A DNA stretch of 64,000 bases from Natronococcus jeotgali DSM 18795 (lineage in GTDB: Archaea; Halobacteriota; Halobacteria; Halobacteriales; Natrialbaceae): positions 1 to 64,000 of the forward strand of contig NZ_AOIA01000034.1 of the NCBI RefSeq assembly GCF_000337695.1, read 5' to 3'. Below the pieces are notes generated by a model. The model worked only from the letters and a program-made list of their open reading frames with translations, searched no databases and had not been told where the DNA came from. This document shows positions 60,072 to 64,000 of the stretch, piece after piece. The position numbers were made by a program, and so were the translations under genes. Position 1 is the stretch's first letter, and each line of letters begins with the position of its first letter.

Positions 60072-61460
60072 ATGGTACTCGACGATCTCGGCACTTCTCT
60101 GCGGGGCACGCTGGACAAACTCCGCGGGAAGTCACGCGTCAGCGAGGAGGACATCGGGGAGATCGTCAAGGAGATCCAGCGCTCCTTGCTCTCCGCCGAC
60201 GTCGACGTCTCGCTCGTGATGGAGCTGTCGGACAGCATCGAACGGCGCGCGCTGGAGGAGGAACCTCCGGCGGGAACCCCGGCCCGGGACTTCGTCCTCC
60301 GGATCGTCTACGAGGAGCTCGTCGACCTGATCGGCGAGTCGACCGACCTCCCCCTCGAGGAGCAGACGATCCTGCTGGCTGGCCTGCAGGGGTCGGGGAA
60401 GACCACCTCCGCCGCGAAGATGGCCTGGTGGTTCTCGACGAAGGGGCTTCGCCCCGCCGTGATCCAGACGGACACCTTCCGGCCCGGCGCCTACGACCAG
60501 GCCAAGGAGATGACCGAGCGCGCGGAGGTCGACTTCTACGGCGATCCCGACGCCGACGACCCCGTCGAGATCGCCCGCGAGGGCCTCGAGGCGACCAGCG
60601 AGGCCGACGTCCACATCGTCGACACCGCGGGGCGACACGCCCTCGAGGACGACCTGATCGACGAGATCGAACAGATCGAGGGCGTCGTCGAGCCCGACAC
60701 CTCGCTGCTCGTGCTCGACGCGGCGATCGGGCAGGGCGCGAAAGACCAGGCCCGCCAGTTCGACGAGTCGATCGGCATCGACGGCGTCGTCATCACCAAA
60801 CTCGACGGGACCGCCAAAGGCGGAGGGGCACTGACGGCGGTCGACCAGACCGACTCCTCGATCGCCTTCCTGGGAACCGGCGAGGAGGTCCAGGACGTCG
60901 AGCGGTTCGAACCCGACGGCTTCATCTCGCGGCTGCTTGGCATGGGCGACCTCGGCCAGCTCGCCGAGCGCGTCGAGCGGGCGATGCAACAGACCGACAT
61001 CGAGGACGACGAGGAGTGGGACCCCGAGGATATGCTGACGGGGCAGTTCACCCTCAACGACATGCAAAAACAGATGGAGGCCATGAACAACATGGGTCCC
61101 CTCGATCAAGTGATGGACATGATCCCCGGCTTCGGCGGCGGGATCAAGGACCAGCTCCCCGACGACGCCATGGACGTCACCCAGGAGCGCATGCGCACGT
61201 TCAGCGTCATCATGGACTCGATGACCGACACCGAAAAGGAGTACCCCAAGGCCATCGGCGCGAGCCAGATCGAGCGCATCGCCCGGGGTTCGGGCACCAG
61301 CGAGGAACAGGTCCGAGAGCTGCTCCAGCAGTACAAGATGATGGAACGCACGATCAAGCAGTTCCAGGGGATGGGCTCGGACAAGGAGATGCAACGGATG
61401 ATGCAACAGATGCAACAGGGCGGCGGTGGCGGCGGAATGGGCGGTATGGGCCCGTTCTGA
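60072..61460 (+). CDS. ffh: Signal recognition particle 54 kDa protein
   Basis: The 462-residue SRP GTPase Ffh/SRP54. It has an N domain, G1 [14 protein letters not shown] near residue 105, DTAGRHA, the [11 protein letters not shown] region, and a Met-rich M domain ending [10 protein letters not shown] followed by a Gly-rich tail. It binds signal peptides and 7S RNA, and docks on FtsY, encoded at 44391. There is a promoter at a leaderless distance. Confidence 0.97.
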   Translation: MVLDDLGTSLRGTLDKLRGKSRVSEEDIGEIVKEIQRSLLSADVDVSLVMELSDSIERRALEEEPPAGTPARDFVLRIVYEELVDLIGESTDLPLEEQTILLAGLQGSGKTTSAAKMAWWFSTKGLRPAVIQTDTFRPGAYDQAKEMTERAEVDFYGDPDADDPVEIAREGLEATSEADVHIVDTAGRHALEDDLIDEIEQIEGVVEPDTSLLVLDAAIGQGAKDQARQFDESIGIDGVVITKLDGTAKGGGALTAVDQTDSSIAFLGTGEEVQDVERFEPDGFISRLLGMGDLGQLAERVERAMQQTDIEDDEEWDPEDMLTGQFTLNDMQKQMEAMNNMGPLDQVMDMIPGFGGGIKDQLPDDAMDVTQERMRTFSVIMDSMTDTEKEYPKAIGASQIERIARGSGTSEEQVRELLQQYKMMERTIKQFQGMGSDKEMQRMMQQMQQGGGGGGMGGMGPF

Positions 61461-61537
61461 GCGCGTTCCGTTCCCGAGCGCACCGACCCCGCTACCGAGA
61501 CGAGCGGGCGACCGTCGCCGGAATCGACTCGCCCGTC

Positions 61538-61951
61538 TCAGGGGTCGACCGGTCGGCCGTCCTCGGTCGGCGGCGCGACGCGGTCGACGTAGCTCTCGAG
61601 GTCCGGCTCCCGGACGCGGACGCGGACGGCGATCTCTCCGAGCTCGTCGGGCTCGCCCACCGAGAAGTTGACGCGGTTCTCGAAGGCCGCCTGTTTTTTC
61701 AGCGCGAAGCTGAACGCCTCGCCCTCGCGGTTCGCGAAGAACTCCCCGCGGGCGGTGTCGAGGATCTCCTGGCGGTGTAACAGCTCCGAGAGATGCTCGA
61801 GCGAGTGGGCCTCTCCCCTGATCTCGCCGAACTCCTCCTCGAGGTCGGCGTCGGGAAAGACGTTCGCAACGGCGTCGGCGACGCGGCTCGTTACCTCGGT
61901 GTCGTAGACCGGCGCGGTGATCTCGACGTCGACGCTGTAGATCTCGGTCAT
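61538..61951 (-). CDS. UPF0201 family RNA-binding-like protein
   Basis: A 137-residue protein: MTEIYSVDVEITAPVYDTEV at the start, DAVANVFPDADLEEEFGEIRGEA, and LSELLHRQEILDTARGEFF. The pattern matches archaeal UPF0201 proteins. The start overlaps the stop of the UPF0200 gene as ATGA (61948-61951), so they are translated together. Function is not known; an RNA-related role is a common suggestion. Confidence 0.87.
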   Translation of the reverse strand: MTEIYSVDVEITAPVYDTEVTSRVADAVANVFPDADLEEEFGEIRGEAHSLEHLSELLHRQEILDTARGEFFANREGEAFSFALKKQAAFENRVNFSVGEPDELGEIAVRVRVREPDLESYVDRVAPPTEDGRPVDP

Positions 61952-62535
61952 GGTCGTTCGGCCTCGGATTCCGGTTCGTCGATCGGCTCCGTTTGCTCGC
62001 GGACGAGTCGGCGGATCCGCTCGCGGAACGCCTCGAGCGATTCGGTGTTGTCGACGACGACGTCGGCACGGTCCATCGCGTCGTCCATCCCGAATCCGCG
62101 CTCGCGCTCGTCGCGCTTCTCGAGGGGCTCGCCGCCGTCGTTCGCGCCGGCGTCCCGCCCGCGCGCGTCGATGCGTTCGGCCCGCACGTCGAAGGGGGCT
62201 TCGATGCTGACGAGCGTAAACGCCTCGCCGAACCGCTCCTCGAAGGCGTCGACCTCGACGCCCGATCGGATCCCGTCGACCAGTACGGCGTCGTGATCCT
62301 CGAGACGGTCGTCGATCATCGGCAGCGAGCGCTCGGCGATCGCCGCCGGACCGTTCTCCTCGCGAAGCGCCTGGGCGACGCCGCCGTGGTCTTTCGCGGG
62401 ATCTAACCCGCGGTCGGCCGTCTCCTGGCGGACGACGTCGCCCATCGTCACGACGGGGACTCCTTCCTCTCGCGCGACGGTGGCGGCCTCGCCCTTGCCG
62501 CTTCCGGGCAGTCCCACCGTTCCGATGACGTGCAT
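61948..62535 (-). CDS. UPF0200 family P-loop kinase-like protein
   Basis: A 195-residue P-loop NTPase with Walker A VGLPGSGKGEAA near the N-terminus and a lid-like Arg-rich segment (RAERIDARGRDAGAND). The nucleotide-kinase fold is reminiscent of adenylate or dephospho-CoA kinases, but this conserved archaeal family (UPF0200) has no proven substrate. ATG 62535 is preceded by a CCTTATGCAC patch, a possible TATA box on the minus strand. It is coupled to the UPF0201 gene. Confidence 0.88.
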   Translation of the reverse strand: MHVIGTVGLPGSGKGEAATVAREEGVPVVTMGDVVRQETADRGLDPAKDHGGVAQALREENGPAAIAERSLPMIDDRLEDHDAVLVDGIRSGVEVDAFEERFGEAFTLVSIEAPFDVRAERIDARGRDAGANDGGEPLEKRDERERGFGMDDAMDRADVVVDNTESLEAFRERIRRLVREQTEPIDEPESEAERP

Positions 62536-62895
62536 CGATCGAACGTACCGTCGAGACGTGCATAAGGCCTGTGTTCGTCGCTCACTGCGTCGACCCGCGG
62601 GGTCGCGGCCCCTCGGTTGCTTCTCCCACAACCTCGTTATGTATCGCCATATCGAACCGAAACGAGCCGATTTCGGATCACAGACCGCTCGTAGCCCCCG
62701 AAACGACGCTCTCGATTCGACCGCTCGACTCGGCTCGACTACCGGCGGTGCTTTCGGTTCTGAAACGGCGCCCGCGATCACAATCTCTCGTTTGCCGCGG
62801 CTCCGTCTGTTCAGAACTCGAGCAAATCGAGAGCAATCGTCGAAACGGAACGTGGCTGTTATTTACTGACTCGAATTTGGCAACGGCTGCGTACT
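62536..62895. other. Intergenic region upstream of the acidic lipoprotein
   Basis: A 360-base gap between divergent genes. A TTATGCAC patch at the left may serve the UPF0200 gene, and GTTATTTACTGAC about 32 bases before ATG 62896 may serve the lipoprotein. Between them is unremarkable G+C-rich DNA with no convincing gene. Confidence 0.45.
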
Positions 62896-63258
62896 ATGAC
62901 AGCAATCGATAGACGGCGATTCACGATGGCGGCCGGCACCGGACTGATCGCGGCGATCGCGGGCTGTTCGGACGGCGGGACGGACGACGAATCCGAGAAC
63001 GGAGGGGACGAGTCCGAAAACGGGATGGACGAAAACGGAATGGACGAATCCGAGAACGGAATGGACGACGAGACCGAGAACGAAACGGACAACGAGTCCG
63101 AGGACGGCGGACTCGGCGAGGACAACGAGACCGAGAACGAAACGGACAACGAATCCGAAGACGGCGGACTCGGCGAGGACAACGAGTCCGAGAACGGAAT
63201 GGACAACGAGTCCGAGAACGGAATGGACAACGAGTCCGAGGACGGACTCGGTGACTGA
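62896..63258 (+). CDS. Acidic repeat lipoprotein
   Basis: A 120-residue protein. It begins MTAIDRRRFTMAAGTGLIAAIAGCSDG: twin-Arg RRRF, a hydrophobic stretch and a lipobox AIAGC. The rest is a low-complexity tandem array of Asp/Glu/Asn units such as NESENGMD, NETENETD and NESEDGGLGED with no predicted fold. It is probably exported through Tat and lipid-anchored, with a very acidic surface tail. Unit copies are almost identical in DNA, which suggests expansion by slippage. Unknown function. Confidence 0.8.
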   Translation: MTAIDRRRFTMAAGTGLIAAIAGCSDGGTDDESENGGDESENGMDENGMDESENGMDDETENETDNESEDGGLGEDNETENETDNESEDGGLGEDNESENGMDNESENGMDNESEDGLGD

Positions 63259-63487
63259 TAGCCCCGCCGACTACCCGGGAATCTCGCGTACTCCAGCCCG
63301 AACGCGGGTGGCTCGCGGCTCCCGCTCGAGCGGAGCGACGGGGTATCGGATCGTACGGTTGCGAAGCGCCTTGGCGACGTGATCGGACGGGACGAGAGCC
63401 CGCTTTCGAAGAACGGGTTTCGGTCCCCGATTGCGCCACCGGCGAATCCCAACCGCTTATACCGTTCGACGGACGACTCGTACTCGA

Positions 63488-63562
63488 GGGCACGTAGCTC
63501 AGTCCGGAAAGAGCGTCGGACTTCTAATCCGACGGTCGTGGGTTCGAATCCCATCGTGCCCG
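63488..63562 (+). tRNA. tRNA-Arg (anticodon TCT)
   Basis: A full cloverleaf: acceptor GGGCACG/CGTGCCC, D-arm GCTC...GAGC, anticodon stem TCGGA/TCCGA with loop CTTCTAA (TCT at 63523-63525), T-arm GTGGG-TTCGAAT-CCCAT, discriminator G. Length is 75 bases. It reads AGA codons as Arg. No intron and no encoded CCA. Its 3' half has partial copies downstream. Confidence 0.97.
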
Positions 63563-63597
63563 TGCAACGAGCCGCGGAGCGACGAGCAAACCGGCAC

Positions 63598-63656
63598 GCG
63601 GGATTCGAATCAGGGAGCAGCCCGCTGCGACCGCGGTTCGAATCCCACCGTGCCCG
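63598..63656 (+). repeat. Partial copies of the tRNA-Arg 3' end
   Basis: GGTTCGAATCCCACCGTGCCCG at 63635-63656 matches the tRNA 3' end (63541-63562) at 21 of 22 bases, 94 bases further on. A third T-loop-like fragment, GGGATTCGAATC, lies at 63600-63611. Integrase-driven elements leave such att-like tRNA ends, but no integrase is visible here. The rest of the 63563-63823 gap shows no gene. Confidence 0.6.
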
Positions 63657-63823
63657 CTGATTCTGCGACGGTCGTGTCCGTTTGACCGATCGGAGCCCGA
63701 TCTTCGCACGCCGAGTGCGAGAACGCCGACGCGACCTGACCGTCCCTCGAGACGGCGCCTCGCCGTCAGTTGTCTCGACTGTGCAGGCCGCCGATACAAC
63801 CCGCTCGAGTCGCTGTCACGAAT

Positions 63824-64000
63824 ATGGACGAACCGATCGCAGACGCGGACACGTTCGCCGAACAGGCCAGTCGACGCGCGGCGACCGAGCGGGAGGCCAT
63901 CGAGTGGGCCGTCGACGAACTCGCGGCCGCGATCGACGAACGCGGAATCGATCTCGAGCCGCTGCTCGAGTACGGTCGGCGGAGCCGCGAGAGTCTGCCC
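63824..64000 (+). CDS. Start of an unidentified gene (cut by window edge)
   Basis: ATG 63824 opens 59 codons to the window edge with no stop, beginning MDEPIADADTFAEQASRRA and continuing as an acidic, helical sequence (WAVDELAAAIDERGIDLEPLLEYG). Codon use is haloarchaeal. There is not enough to recognise a family. It lies downstream of the tRNA-Arg 3' duplicates. Confidence 0.55.
   Translation, partial: MDEPIADADTFAEQASRRAATEREAIEWAVDELAAAIDERGIDLEPLLEYGRRSRESLP

Noticed and set aside
62980-63250. CRISPR-like tandem repeats
   Set aside because: The repeats are short, in frame and part of a coding sequence, with no unique spacers.

Overview
The window is chromosomal DNA of a haloarchaeon. 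The proteins are strongly acidic, the G+C content is high with G/C-rich third codon positions, CTCGAG-type words are very frequent, and several genes have a TATA-like box about 27-30 bases upstream of the start codon, as expected for leaderless transcripts. Archaeal or haloarchaeal markers include L39e, L31e, aIF6, NMD3, RadA, a divergent thermosome-like protein, SRP54/FtsY and several haloarchaea-type small proteins. The wording suggests the Natrialba/Haloterrigena group, but that is an impression and not a test.

Layout. 1-7565 is a cytochrome c maturation and redox island: the start of a CcdA-like gene, a diheme cytochrome c lipoprotein, a DsbD-gamma-like thioredoxin, CcmF and an exported membrane-anchored protein, then ccmE-ccmA-ccmB on the other strand. 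7677-20000 holds a prepilin peptidase, a HIT protein, a Rieske protein, an iron-sulfur uracil-DNA glycosylase, IleRS, PRPP synthetase, haloarchaeal proteins of unknown function and a strange tRNA-like sequence. 20172-31516 carries an XPD-like helicase, a cluster of hairpin repeats, a Trm5/TYW2-family gene overlapping nmd3, HtpX with PspAB flanked by two beta-propeller proteins, RadA and SufU. 31632-42222 contains an AhpD-like protein, a divergent thermosome relative coupled to an unknown gene, formamidase, SufS, DUF424, a TPR protein, a CoA-disulfide-reductase-like enzyme and ThpR. 42291-45731 is the L39e-L31e-aIF6 / prefoldin-FtsY block, with an ASCH gene placed between its halves.

46090-49471 is the most interesting part. 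A siroheme nitrite/sulfite reductase, with cysteine motifs in both halves, overlaps a gene that combines two ferredoxin-type 4Fe-4S motifs with an F420-hydrogenase beta-subunit (FrhB) domain. Together they contain the modules that are fused in the methanogen F420-dependent sulfite reductase Fsr, so this may be a split F420H2-dependent sulfite or nitrite reductase.

49581-64000 contains DUF418, GNAT and HAD proteins, thiE-thiM, a rubrerythrin-like protein, two divergent rhodanese sulfurtransferases, a PAS-GAF histidine kinase, a dihydrolipoamide-dehydrogenase-like flavoprotein, a lone HicB-like protein, SRP54, UPF0201/UPF0200 proteins, an acidic-repeat lipoprotein and tRNA-Arg(TCT), whose 3' end is partly duplicated downstream.

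Recurring themes are redox and metal chemistry (c-type cytochromes, Fe-S assembly, siroheme, sulfurtransferases) and protein targeting (SRP54, FtsY, prepilin peptidase, lipoproteins). No rRNA, CRISPR array, intact transposase or integrase gene was seen.
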